From Acidobacteriota bacterium (GTDB lineage Bacteria > Acidobacteriota > Terriglobia > Terriglobales > Acidobacteriaceae), in assembly GCA_003010405.1 (NCBI GenBank), contig PJLO01000005.1, forward strand, positions 115,909-179,908: 64,000 bases of DNA, in the 5' to 3' direction. A program made the position numbers and the translations under genes. The number at the start of each line of letters is the position of its first letter. Position 1 is the stretch's first letter. A model generated the notes under the pieces. It made no database searches, was not told the origin of the DNA, and saw only the letters and a program-made list of their open reading frames with translations. Of this stretch, positions 35,569 through 43,789 are shown piece after piece.

Positions 35569-36015
35569 CTAGCTGTGAGCCTGTTCGATCTCGTGAATTT
35601 TTTCGAGTCGGCCGGAGTGGCGGCCTCCGGAGAATGGGGTCGTCAGCCAGACCTGCACGATCTGCTTGGCGGCGTTTTCGTCAAGAATGCGAGCGCCAAG
35701 GGTCAGAACATTGAGGTCATTATGCTCGCGAGACATCTGGGCTTCGTAATTGCTGACAATGTTAGCGGCGCGGATGCCGGGAACTTTGTTAGCTGCGATC
35801 GCCATTCCAATACCGGAACCGCAAACGAGAATTCCGCGTTCGACTTGTCCACTGGCTACGTCTTCTGCAACCTTTCTGGCGTAGTCGGGATAGTCCACCG
35901 AATCGGAGGTATTGGTTCCTTCATCGATCACTTGATGGCCGCAGTCCTTGACGAACTGGCGGATGCGATCCTTAAGCAGATAACCAGCGTGGTCGGCACC
36001 CAGTGCAATTTTCAT
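35569..36015 (-). CDS. rpiB: ribose-5-phosphate isomerase B
   Basis: The 148-residue RpiB/LacAB-family protein interconverts ribose 5-phosphate and ribulose 5-phosphate in the pentose phosphate pathway. Motifs: IALGADHAGYLLKD at the N-terminus, ILVCGSGIGMAIAANKVPG with the catalytic Cys, and MSREHNDLNVLTLGAR. The length is standard. It lies just upstream (minus strand) of the broken antiporter and would be cotranscribed with it and perhaps glyA. Confidence 0.95.
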   Translation of the reverse strand: MKIALGADHAGYLLKDRIRQFVKDCGHQVIDEGTNTSDSVDYPDYARKVAEDVASGQVERGILVCGSGIGMAIAANKVPGIRAANIVSNYEAQMSREHNDLNVLTLGARILDENAAKQIVQVWLTTPFSGGRHSGRLEKIHEIEQAHS

Positions 36016-36053
36016 GCCTATATTGTATCGAGGAGTCGCTGCTGTGCCAAAGG

Positions 36054-36090
36054 AAAAGGGCGCGCCACGTGGCCGTAACGCGCCCTTTTT
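36054..36090 (-). terminator. bidirectional rho-independent terminator
   Basis: AAAAGGGCGCG pairs with CGCGCCCTTTT as an 11-bp stem, with A- and T-rich flanks. It lies 12 bases past the stop of the alpha/beta hydrolase gene. Confidence 0.85.
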
Positions 36091-36102
36091 GCTAACAAGC
36101 CG

Positions 36103-37350
36103 TTATGAGGTGGCTTCCACCTGCGTAGCCTCAAACGGTGTGCCTTCGGGATACGCCCGATTGAACGCTCCAGCAACGTACTTTGTGACCAGATAAGCGT
36201 CCATGTATTTATAGGGAAACTCGCCGAGGGTGTAGTGGCCGCAGGGGAGGCAGCGGATTTCGGCCTCGGGTTTGCGGTTGCGGAATTCCGCGGCGACTTG
36301 ATGGCTGAATTCGGGGATGAAGGTGCGGTCGTAGGCCGTGTGGATCATGAGCACCTGCTTGTGCCATCGCTCGAATTTATCGAAGAAGTGCATGGGGCTG
36401 ATGCAATCCCAAACCCGCCGCACCTCGGCCACGTTCAACACCTTCTCGAGACTTTGGCGCACATGGCGGGTGGAGAAGCCAGTCCAGACCACATCGCCAA
36501 AATAGGTGGATGCATGGTTGAAGATGTTGACCCGGATACGCGGGTCGTGAGCGCTGGCGATGAAGGCGTAACAGGAGCCGAGACTGGTGCCGAGTACGCC
36601 GAACTGAGTGTAGCCCTGCTGCTCCAGCCAGTCCACGCAGCAGCGAATGTCGACGATGCCTTGACGCGAGGCATGGAGGGTGCGTCCGATGTTGGCGCTG
36701 ACGGAGTAGTCGGCGCGGTGAAGCTCGGCGGGCATCCGTATGTCGTGGTAAGGCATGCTGAGGCGCAGAGTAGATACGCCGAAGAGCCGGAACAAGCGGG
36801 CAAATGCATTGTGGCTCAAGGCATCGCCGTTCCACTGCGGAACGATGATCATGGCGCGCTTGGGCTTGTTTTTGGGTGCAGGCACCGGGAACCAGCGCGC
36901 GTTGACCAGATCGTTCTCCGGGTAGGGCGAGCGGACAGGCGAGGTGAAGCGCAGGAAGGTTCCGAATTGTCCTGCGTACTTGGCGTCGTCAATCTCAGGA
37001 TTGGCGTGGCTGCCGGTGCCATGAACGCGGATGGGGCGCTGCTCCAGACGAAAATCGGTGGGAGTCTTATAGCCGAAAAACTCGTCGCTGTTGGCGATGA
37101 AATGTTCGTTCAACTCAAAGAAGTAGCGCTTCTGCTCCTCGGGCGAAAACGATGCAGGGGAGGGTTTGGCGCCGGGAAAATCGGCAGTCCAGTCCAGCCC
37201 CCACTCAAAAGGACGCACCACGCGATTGTTGTCGCGGGTTTCAAGGCGATACTCCCAGTCGGTCATCCAGCGTGCATAACGAGAGCGGATCATAAGCGTT
37301 TGTAAGACGAGTTTATCAAGCCGTTCGGACGATATTCGAGCCGCTCGCAT
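36103..37350 (-). CDS. alpha/beta hydrolase
   Basis: The 415-residue protein has a hydrolase core in its second half. The nucleophile elbow is GVLGTSLGSCYAF (Ser near residue 250), with MIIVPQWNGDALSH forming the oxyanion region, IHTAYDRTFIPEF holding the probable acid and CLPCGHYTLGEFPYK the catalytic His. The first 120 residues (ARWMTDWEYRLETRDNNRVV) are a conserved front part in acidobacterial relatives. There is no signal peptide, so it is cytoplasmic. The N-terminus is uncertain: Met20 or Met29 are alternative starts. Probably an esterase or lipase-like enzyme; substrate unknown. Confidence 0.75.
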   Translation of the reverse strand: MRAARISSERLDKLVLQTLMIRSRYARWMTDWEYRLETRDNNRVVRPFEWGLDWTADFPGAKPSPASFSPEEQKRYFFELNEHFIANSDEFFGYKTPTDFRLEQRPIRVHGTGSHANPEIDDAKYAGQFGTFLRFTSPVRSPYPENDLVNARWFPVPAPKNKPKRAMIIVPQWNGDALSHNAFARLFRLFGVSTLRLSMPYHDIRMPAELHRADYSVSANIGRTLHASRQGIVDIRCCVDWLEQQGYTQFGVLGTSLGSCYAFIASAHDPRIRVNIFNHASTYFGDVVWTGFSTRHVRQSLEKVLNVAEVRRVWDCISPMHFFDKFERWHKQVLMIHTAYDRTFIPEFSHQVAAEFRNRKPEAEIRCLPCGHYTLGEFPYKYMDAYLVTKYVAGAFNRAYPEGTPFEATQVEATS

Positions 37351-37516
37351 CCAGAGGAGGGCAGTGAGAGCTGAAAGGCGAAGGATTGGGGGCTAACGGG
37401 GATGCGATCAACACGGGAGCAACGGCGAGAACGAGGTCAGCTACCCCACTGTCAGGCATGGCGAACTCCGAGGGGTGGAACTGAACAAAAAAAACACATT
37501 GGGGACACCCGCGGGA

Positions 37517-37930
37517 TCAGTCTACATCCTTCTCAAGCTCTTTCATAAGCTCCCGTAAAGCTTCTGTTTGCTGTCTCGTCAGCCTCGCTCCAATAAGGCA
37601 CACTTCGGTCGGATAAGAAGAACCATACTCGGCCTTGTTTTCGGCGGGATACATCGCCGCGATATATGAGTCGCGGTAAGCAATCCATGATCTCTCGAAT
37701 GCTTTAACTTTTGAGACCGCCACTGCGTCCTTTTCGATTTTGAGCAGCAGCTGCTTGTATACACGGTTAAGTTCGGTGTCATCACGCTTGGCTTCGTCGG
37801 CGGCACAGGCATAGACCTCCGCTCGGCTTTTTGCTTTCTGATTACAAGCGCGCCATTCGGGCGATTCCTGCGCTCCGCAGATACACGAGATCAAAAATAA
37901 GCACAACGCCACGCAAAGACCTTTTCGCAT
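37517..37930 (-). CDS. secreted LprI/DUF1311-type protein
   Basis: The 137-residue protein has a signal peptide (KGLCVALCLFLISCICGA) and a mature four-Cys helical domain of the lysozyme-inhibitor LprI type: CNQKAKSRAEVYACAADEAK, LNRVYKQLLLKI, AFERSWIAYRDSYIAAMYP and a closing LTRQQTEALRELM. These periplasmic proteins include lysozyme inhibitors, though most are untested. I start at Met 37930 because the signal peptide then begins at residue 1. It is convergent with nothing and lies between the hydrolase and alr. Confidence 0.8.
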   Translation of the reverse strand: MRKGLCVALCLFLISCICGAQESPEWRACNQKAKSRAEVYACAADEAKRDDTELNRVYKQLLLKIEKDAVAVSKVKAFERSWIAYRDSYIAAMYPAENKAEYGSSYPTEVCLIGARLTRQQTEALRELMKELEKDVD

Positions 37931-38023
37931 TTCGGCTCCCTGAATCAACAGCAGGCCGGTGGCCCAGAGTTGGCGCTTTTGGTTCAACTCTGCGGCCTGC
38001 AACTTTGTTTCGAATCCGATTTT

Positions 38024-39187
38024 CTACTCGACGTAGACCCTTGGGACGCGGGGTGACAGTCCACAGAGGATTTCATAGACGATGGTGCCGGCCAGGCGCG
38101 CGTGCTCGTCGGCTCCGACAGCGCAGTGCGGGCTGCTGCCTATGAGCAGGACTTCGTCGCCGATCATGACATTCGGAATATCAGTGACGTCGATCATGGT
38201 GAGATCCATGCTGACGTTGCCGGTAATGGGCGCGTAACTGTCGCGCAGAATCACCCGTCCACCCTTGGAAAGATGGCGGCTGAAGCCGTCTCCGTAGCCG
38301 ACGGGAATGACGGCGAGGCGAGTTGGGCGGGCGGCGTGCCAGCGCTGGCTGTAGCCGACGGGCGTGCCTGGGGCGATGTCTCGCAGGGCGATAACGCGGG
38401 TCTTCCAGGTGAGCACGGGGCGAACGGGAAGAACGGCCTGATCGGCACCGGGACCTTCGCACTTGAGGTTGTAGCCATAAAGGGCGATGCCAGGCCGGAC
38501 CATGTTGTTCCATGTGTCCGGGCGAGCAATGGTGGCAGCGGTGTTGGCCAGATGGCGATAGCGAGGGCGAAGTCCAGCCGCGGCGAGCACCTGAAGGGCG
38601 TGATTGAAATCCTCGCGCTGCTTGGCTGCAGCCGGGGAGTCAAGTATTTCGGATTCAGAGAAATGACTGAAGACACCCTGCAACTCGACAGCGCGCGAGG
38701 AAGCGATGCGGGCGGCAAGAGCCGGGAGTTCCTCGAGCGAGACGCCGAGCCGAGCCATGCCGGTATCGATCTTGAGGTGTACGGGCACCTTGCGCTGAAG
38801 GCCGAGGGTTGCGACTTCACGCTCCAGTGCTTCGACGTGTTCGGCGGTGGCAACGGCCGGAATGAGGTCGTGACGCAGGAGAGCTTCCTCTTCGCCGCGC
38901 CAAAATCCGGTCATGACAAGGATGGGGAGTTTCACGCCTGCTTCACGCACAGCAACACCCTCTTCGGCGGAGGTCACACCAAGCCAGAGGGCTCCGGCCT
39001 CTTCGAGGGCGCGTGCGGTTTCGATTACGCCATGCCCGTATGCGTCACATTTGATAACACAGCATGGGGTGACGCCGGGACCGAGGTGACGGGCGATGAC
39101 ACGATAGTTTTCGGCCAGAGTGGATAGCGAAATCTCAGCCCAGTTGGGGCGAGTGTGCATGGAGAATTTTTGCTGTGTGGATGACAA
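38024..39187 (-). CDS. alr: alanine racemase
   Basis: This 387-residue fold-type III PLP enzyme makes D-alanine for peptidoglycan. The PLP lysine is in TPCCVIKCDAYGHGV near residue 45; the catalytic Tyr region is GTPVGYSQRWHA near 275; HLKIDTGMARLGV and YGDGFSRHLSKGG are also typical. Length is normal. Met10 (39160) is an alternative start because homology begins at NWAEI. The canonical KANAYGHG motif reads KCDAYGHG here, a variation seen in the family. It is transcribed alone. Confidence 0.93.
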   Translation of the reverse strand: MSSTQQKFSMHTRPNWAEISLSTLAENYRVIARHLGPGVTPCCVIKCDAYGHGVIETARALEEAGALWLGVTSAEEGVAVREAGVKLPILVMTGFWRGEEEALLRHDLIPAVATAEHVEALEREVATLGLQRKVPVHLKIDTGMARLGVSLEELPALAARIASSRAVELQGVFSHFSESEILDSPAAAKQREDFNHALQVLAAAGLRPRYRHLANTAATIARPDTWNNMVRPGIALYGYNLKCEGPGADQAVLPVRPVLTWKTRVIALRDIAPGTPVGYSQRWHAARPTRLAVIPVGYGDGFSRHLSKGGRVILRDSYAPITGNVSMDLTMIDVTDIPNVMIGDEVLLIGSSPHCAVGADEHARLAGTIVYEILCGLSPRVPRVYVE

Positions 39188-39408
39188 GACGATAGATCCT
39201 GAGAACCAGTATAGCTTGCTGAATCGTGATGCGGGCCGGAGTTGAGGCCGCGTTATTTACTGAAAGTAGTCAAGATCCTTCGCCGACTTGTCCTCCTTGC
39301 TGCGTTCGATCTGTTTCATTTTGGTATGGACGAGTCTTTCTGGGCACGGGCACTCTGCCCTTTTTGAATGCGGAGTATTTCCATTTACATTAAAATTAGA
39401 GCAGTTCA

Positions 39409-40209
39409 ATGCTGAAAAAGTGTCTATTTATATTGTGTCTCACCGGTCCACTGCTTGCGCAGTCGGGCGGGCTCACGCCTACCGTGAAGCCGGTGTCTAT
39501 GTTTGCCGTCAACGCGCCGATTACCACGCTGGGGCCGGATGCGGCACTTCAGAGATATATAGAACACAGGCAGGAGCAGAGCTCCCGGCTGCCATCCTAC
39601 GAGAGTGAAACTTCGGTTCACGCCGAACTCCCCGACTCAGCTCAGCACGGCGACTATGAGCTGATAGCCAACTACAGGGCTGATCCGCGCGCGCTCAACT
39701 ATGTCAGTGTTCACTTCGAAGGCGACCGCTTCGTCAAGAGCAATATAATCCTGAGAATCCTGCAGTCTGAAGCGGATCACGTTCGCAAGAAAGACGACGG
39801 CAGCACAGCTATTAACGAACAGAACTATAAGTTCTCATACGCCGGAATTGAGCAGGTACATAATCGGCAGGCGCACGTCTTTCATCTCAAGCCACGGCGC
39901 AAGAAACCCGGCTTGTTCAAGGGCCAAATTTCTCTGGATGCCAGCACCGGATCGATGCTGCGCATGGAAGGTACGCTTGTAAAATCTCCTTCAATGTTTG
40001 TTCGCGATATCAATTTTGTTCAGGACTTTGAAGAGTTTGAAGGGTTTACCTTGCCTACAGAGCTACACTCCTGGGCACGTGCTCGTTTTATCGGGCGCAC
40101 GATGGTGAACATTGTTCATCGTTCGTACAAGTTGCAACGTGACTCCGAGAGAGCGCACCGACAGTTGCCTGAAAGGGAAATTTCCGACAGAGGCTCCGGT
40201 ACAAATTAG
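39409..40209 (+). CDS. secreted protein of unknown function
   Basis: The 266-residue protein has a short signal peptide (LKKCLFILCLTGPLLAQSG). The mature part begins with an ALQRYIEHRQEQSSRLPSYE helix and is then beta-rich, with FEGDRFVKSNIILRILQ and a LolA/LolB-like shape (GQISLDASTGSMLRMEGTLV, then FVRDINFVQDFEEFEGFTLP). Such proteins are frequent in Acidobacteriota exported proteomes but unassigned. TTACATTAAAAT provides a plausible -10 region 20 bases upstream. No operon partner; the DUF2071 gene follows after 63 bases. Confidence 0.6.
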   Translation: MLKKCLFILCLTGPLLAQSGGLTPTVKPVSMFAVNAPITTLGPDAALQRYIEHRQEQSSRLPSYESETSVHAELPDSAQHGDYELIANYRADPRALNYVSVHFEGDRFVKSNIILRILQSEADHVRKKDDGSTAINEQNYKFSYAGIEQVHNRQAHVFHLKPRRKKPGLFKGQISLDASTGSMLRMEGTLVKSPSMFVRDINFVQDFEEFEGFTLPTELHSWARARFIGRTMVNIVHRSYKLQRDSERAHRQLPEREISDRGSGTN

Positions 40210-40272
40210 CGATGTATTGAACAAAGTCTGCTGCAGTGTGGTACACAGTGGGCTGCGCTTTTGCTGAGGCAA

Positions 40273-41088
40273 ATGGAGCCCGAGTTCCAGACCGAATTCG
40301 TCACTGCGGGAAGCCTGCTCTACTCCGTTGAGCATCGCCCTTGGCTGCCGCCGGACAGCCACTGGCTCGTTTCACAGAGCTGGGACAACATTCTGCTCGC
40401 CCATTTTGCGCTTGCTCCAGCCACGTTGCGCCCCTTCGTGCCGGATGGTTTCACGCTTGATCTTTATGACGGCGTCGCTTGGCTGACGGTATCTCCTTTC
40501 TGCGCCACCCATGTGCGTCCGAGCGGGATTCCACCGCTGCCCGGATTTTCTTTTTTCTCACAATTGAATCTTCGTACTTATGTGACGCTGGAAGGAAAGC
40601 CTGGCATTTTCTATTTGAGCGTGGACGTAGCGAGTCTCTCGGCGGTGTGGTTTGCGCGCATTTTCTTCCGCATGCAGTACTGGCACGCGGCAATTCGCTT
40701 CAGCAGGAACAACAGCGGCGTGGATGATTCAGTTGCGCGAACGATGAGTTTTCGTGCGTCTCGTTTGCGTGGTCCAGCCGCCTGCAAAGGGCCTGCCGAG
40801 TTTGAAGTAATGTACCGTCCGGAGGGCGACCCCGAGCCGGTACACCGGGCCACTCTGGAGGAATTTCTCACCGAACGATACTGCATTTACTCTTGGAACC
40901 GTGGGAAGTACTACCGAACCGAGGTACATCACCAGCCCTGGTCGTTACAGCCAGCCAGCGTTGAACTCCAAGCCAACACGCTTGCCGAGCCTTTTGGCTT
41001 TGCTCTACCGGCCAGGCCGGACCTATGTTACTTCTCACCTTCGGTGAAGATGCTGGTCTGGGCTCCGGAAAGTATCCGGCTACGGTAG
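40273..41088 (+). CDS. DUF2071 (YqjF-like) protein
   Basis: The 271-residue protein matches DUF2071: WDNILLAHFALAPATLRPFV at residues 35-55, VAWLTVSPFCATHVRPSG and LNLRTYVTLEGKPGIFYLSV, then the C-terminal ERYCIYSWNRGKYYRTEVHH. The family is widespread, resembles acetoacetate-decarboxylase-like folds and has no proven activity. ATG 40273 follows GCTGAGGC; an upstream TTG at 40261 is less likely. The length is normal. Confidence 0.85.
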   Translation: MEPEFQTEFVTAGSLLYSVEHRPWLPPDSHWLVSQSWDNILLAHFALAPATLRPFVPDGFTLDLYDGVAWLTVSPFCATHVRPSGIPPLPGFSFFSQLNLRTYVTLEGKPGIFYLSVDVASLSAVWFARIFFRMQYWHAAIRFSRNNSGVDDSVARTMSFRASRLRGPAACKGPAEFEVMYRPEGDPEPVHRATLEEFLTERYCIYSWNRGKYYRTEVHHQPWSLQPASVELQANTLAEPFGFALPARPDLCYFSPSVKMLVWAPESIRLR

Positions 41089-41089
41089 T

Positions 41090-41437
41090 TCAAAGGCCAT
41101 GCTTCCCGGATTGTGATGGAAACAAGAGGTATGACACAGAAACCGAGAGCAGAATCATCCAAGCCAACGTAGCGCGCTCTGATTCGTCCCGTACCTGCAT
41201 TGAATGTATGGGGGAAAACAGCATTGAGGAGAAGATCACGGCAGCCAGTATGGATCCCACCACACTGACCATGGCTCCGAAGTGGCTGGCGAGCAGCACA
41301 AGAACAACTACAAACAAAAACGGGGCGGCCAGCTTCCAGTTTGTTCTGGAGAAAACTAGCGCAAAGACAATTGCACACAACGCACTTACCGCAATTCCAA
41401 CACTGGACTGCAATGTATACAGAAGTTTAGTTTTCAT
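41090..41437 (-). CDS. DUF4118-like four-helix membrane protein without a kinase domain
   Basis: The 115-residue protein is nearly all membrane helix: VGIAVSALCAIVFALVFS, LAAPFLFVVVLVLLASHFG and AMVSVVGSILAAVIFSSMLF. This is the layout of DUF4118, the transmembrane sensor part of KdpD-type and hybrid kinases. No kinase or USP domain is attached or adjacent. It overlaps nothing but abuts the DUF2071 gene tail to tail (one base apart). It may be a stand-alone relative or a remnant of a sensor kinase. Confidence 0.6.
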   Translation of the reverse strand: MKTKLLYTLQSSVGIAVSALCAIVFALVFSRTNWKLAAPFLFVVVLVLLASHFGAMVSVVGSILAAVIFSSMLFSPIHSMQVRDESERATLAWMILLSVSVSYLLFPSQSGKHGL

Positions 41438-41720
41438 GTGTTTTCATGTGCCGAAAAGTCTCATCAAGGCTTACAGAGTCCCTGCTGTGTTGCCTACAGC
41501 TGTTGCCTTTCAACGTAATAAAGATCGCATGAATCGAAAGTTGGTTGTTGCAAATTCGAGAGCAGCACTAGCATTTGTGTAAACGGTGTATTCAGGTTGA
41601 TTGCTCCTTTAGCCCTGAAAAGCAGCGGCAGAGCTCGATTTTGCTCGCTGGATTCGAGTTTTATATCGGAAAATGATTTCGTCGCGCTGAGACCTTGGGC
41701 GCAGTTAACAAGGATATTCG

Positions 41721-42944
41721 ATGCCACAAGGAACCGACTCACTTCTGCTGCAGTTGTTTACGATCTTCGTTTGGGCGAAGGTTTTCGGTGAGCTGTTCGA
41801 GAGGCTGCATCTTCCGGCTGTGCTCGGAGAAATTCTGGCCGGAGTTGTTCTCGGCCCTTATGCCACGCGCTTTGTCCTGCCTGGCGAAACCATCTACTCC
41901 ATTGCGGAAATGGGTGCCGTTTTTCTGCTCTTCACTGTCGGCCTGGAAACTTCGCCCAGCGATCTGATCCGTGTGGGACGGCTCAGTCTGCGTGTTGCGC
42001 TTGCTGGAGTGATTGTGCCCTTTGCGCTGAGTCTTGTGTTCCTGAAGTTGAGCAACGAGCCTACGCATGAAAGTCTCTTCGTTGCCGCCGCTATGGTTGC
42101 CACCAGCGTGGGCATTACGGCGCGGGTGCTGCGCGATATGGATGTGCATAAGTCCCGCTCGGCTCAGATCATTCTGGGCGCGGCGGTTTTTGACGACATA
42201 CTCGGCATGTTGTTGCTCGGCATGCTGGTCAGCACAACCAGCAATCGTGGAGTGGAGTGGTTGCATATAGCACTGGTCAGTGCCGAAGCGATTGGGTTTG
42301 CCGCGTTCATGATTTTTGTCGCGCCGCGCGTTGTGGATCGTCTTGAACCCGGACTGCAACAGATGCAGACGCAGGATGCTCCTCTCGTGCTCGCGCTGGC
42401 CATATGCCTTGGGCTGTCCGTGGCAGCCACGCGCATCGGAATGGCCGCCATAATCGGGGCGTTTTTCGCGGGCCTTGCCTTCGCGGATTACTCGCCGCGC
42501 TGGAACCTCGAACCGCGCGCGCAAGCCATCAATCTGTTTCTATCTCCGATCTTTTTCTTCACCATGGGGTCGCGCCTGGATCTTTCGGTATTTTCGCGTT
42601 CGGTCTGGCAAGTGGCCCTTGTGCTCTCTGCAATTGCCGTGATCTCCAAGATCGTGGGTTGCGGGCTTCCCCTTTTTCGGGAGGGTTGGCGCGCGATGCT
42701 GCAGGTAGGTGTGGGGATGACGCCGCGAGGTGAAGTCGCGCTGATCGTCGCGCTGATCGGTTTGCAGATGAACATGATCTCGCAACGCGCTTATGCGCTG
42801 GTCATCATCGTGACCGCAGTGAGCACGGTATTGCCTCCTCCATTTTTGCGAATGTTGTTCAAACAGAATGGGAAGGGGCCGGGAACACCCGCTTCGAGTG
42901 ATGAACAGCCCACCGAAGTGCAGATATCCGGTCAGATCAGCTAG
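41721..42944 (+). CDS. CPA2-family cation/proton antiporter (KefB-like)
   Basis: The 407-residue protein has about twelve membrane helices of the Na+/H+ exchanger type: LPAVLGEILAGVVLGPYATR, GAVFLLFTVGLETSPSDLI, the conserved core VFDDILGMLLLGML, and GAFFAGLAFADYSPRWNLEP. A typical C-terminal end (VGMTPRGEVALIVALIGLQ) follows. It lacks the RCK_N/TrkA-N regulatory domain of KefB/KefC. It probably exchanges Na+ or K+ for H+ in the inner membrane. fabG follows after 49 bases on the same strand but has its own ribosome-binding site. Confidence 0.88.
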   Translation: MPQGTDSLLLQLFTIFVWAKVFGELFERLHLPAVLGEILAGVVLGPYATRFVLPGETIYSIAEMGAVFLLFTVGLETSPSDLIRVGRLSLRVALAGVIVPFALSLVFLKLSNEPTHESLFVAAAMVATSVGITARVLRDMDVHKSRSAQIILGAAVFDDILGMLLLGMLVSTTSNRGVEWLHIALVSAEAIGFAAFMIFVAPRVVDRLEPGLQQMQTQDAPLVLALAICLGLSVAATRIGMAAIIGAFFAGLAFADYSPRWNLEPRAQAINLFLSPIFFFTMGSRLDLSVFSRSVWQVALVLSAIAVISKIVGCGLPLFREGWRAMLQVGVGMTPRGEVALIVALIGLQMNMISQRAYALVIIVTAVSTVLPPPFLRMLFKQNGKGPGTPASSDEQPTEVQISGQIS

Positions 42945-42993
42945 TCTGGTCGGCTATAATCCGCTAAGTTTCAATTGCACAATGAGGTGAATT

Positions 42994-43740
42994 ATGGAGT
43001 CCTTGCAGGGACACGTGGCGCTCGTCACTGGAGCGTCTCAAGGAATCGGCCGCGCCTGCGCCGTGGCGCTCGCCAAAGCCGGCGCAACCGTAGCGCTGGC
43101 CGCGCGCAATGCAGAGAAGCTGAAAGAAGCGGTGGCTCAGATTGAAGCCGAGGGCGGCAAGGCCGCAGCGTTTTGTCTCGATGTAACTTCCGAAGAAGCC
43201 ATTAAGGCTACCGTAAAAGAGATCACCGCGGCTCTGGGCAAAATCGACATTCTGGTCAACAACGCGGGAATTACTCGCGACACTTTGTTGATGCGAATGA
43301 AGCGGGCTGACTGGGACGACGTTCTGACGACCAACCTGACTGCGCCCTTTTTGCTGACTCAGGCTGTAATAAGCGGAATGTTGAAGCAACGCTGGGGACG
43401 CATCATCAACATCAGTTCCGTGGTGGGCCGGATGGGCGCGCCGGGACAGGCAAATTATGCTTCTGCGAAGGCAGGACTTATCGGTCTCACGCTTTCCGTG
43501 GCGCGCGAAGTTGCCTCCCGCAATATCACAGTCAACGCGGTCGCTCCGGGCTACATTGCCACGGCCATGACCGACGTGCTCACCGACGAGCAGAAACAGG
43601 GAATCGTTGCGCAGATTCCCCTCGGACGCCAGGGCACGGACGCGGATATCGCGAACGCCGTACTCTTTCTGGCCAGCAACGAGGCGGGCTACATAACCGG
43701 GCACGTGCTCGACGTGAACGGCGGAATGTTGATGGGTTGA
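42994..43740 (+). CDS. fabG: 3-oxoacyl-[acyl-carrier-protein] reductase-like SDR
   Basis: The 248-residue classical short-chain dehydrogenase has the NAD(P)-binding TGASQGIGRACAVAL at residues 12-26, the NNAGITRD segment near 90, catalytic Ser in INISSVVGRMG, and Tyr-Lys in YASAKAGLIG. The C-terminal VNGGMLMG is typical of FabG, which reduces 3-oxoacyl-ACP with NADPH in fatty acid elongation. No other fab genes are nearby, so a secondary FabG paralogue or a PhaB-like role cannot be excluded. GAGGTG precedes ATG 42994. Confidence 0.88.
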   Translation: MESLQGHVALVTGASQGIGRACAVALAKAGATVALAARNAEKLKEAVAQIEAEGGKAAAFCLDVTSEEAIKATVKEITAALGKIDILVNNAGITRDTLLMRMKRADWDDVLTTNLTAPFLLTQAVISGMLKQRWGRIINISSVVGRMGAPGQANYASAKAGLIGLTLSVAREVASRNITVNAVAPGYIATAMTDVLTDEQKQGIVAQIPLGRQGTDADIANAVLFLASNEAGYITGHVLDVNGGMLMG

Positions 43741-43747
43741 TGGCTGC

Positions 43748-43778
43748 GCGCTGCTGACATTTTTTACGTCAGCAGCGC
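43748..43778. terminator. hairpin between convergent fabG and lipase-like genes
   Basis: GCGCTGCTGAC and GTCAGCAGCGC form an 11-bp stem; the loop holds six T. It begins seven bases after the fabG stop and lies just past the end of the converging gene. Confidence 0.65.
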
Positions 43779-43789
43779 AGGCAAGCAAG

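Noticed and set aside
35569..36078. Plus-strand frame of 167 codons opposite rpiB
   Set aside because: It is antisense to a clear rpiB gene; high GC makes such long antisense frames common here.
36235..37305. 356-codon plus-strand frame opposite the alpha/beta hydrolase
   Set aside because: Antisense shadow; composition is dominated by Gly, Ala and Val, with no motif.
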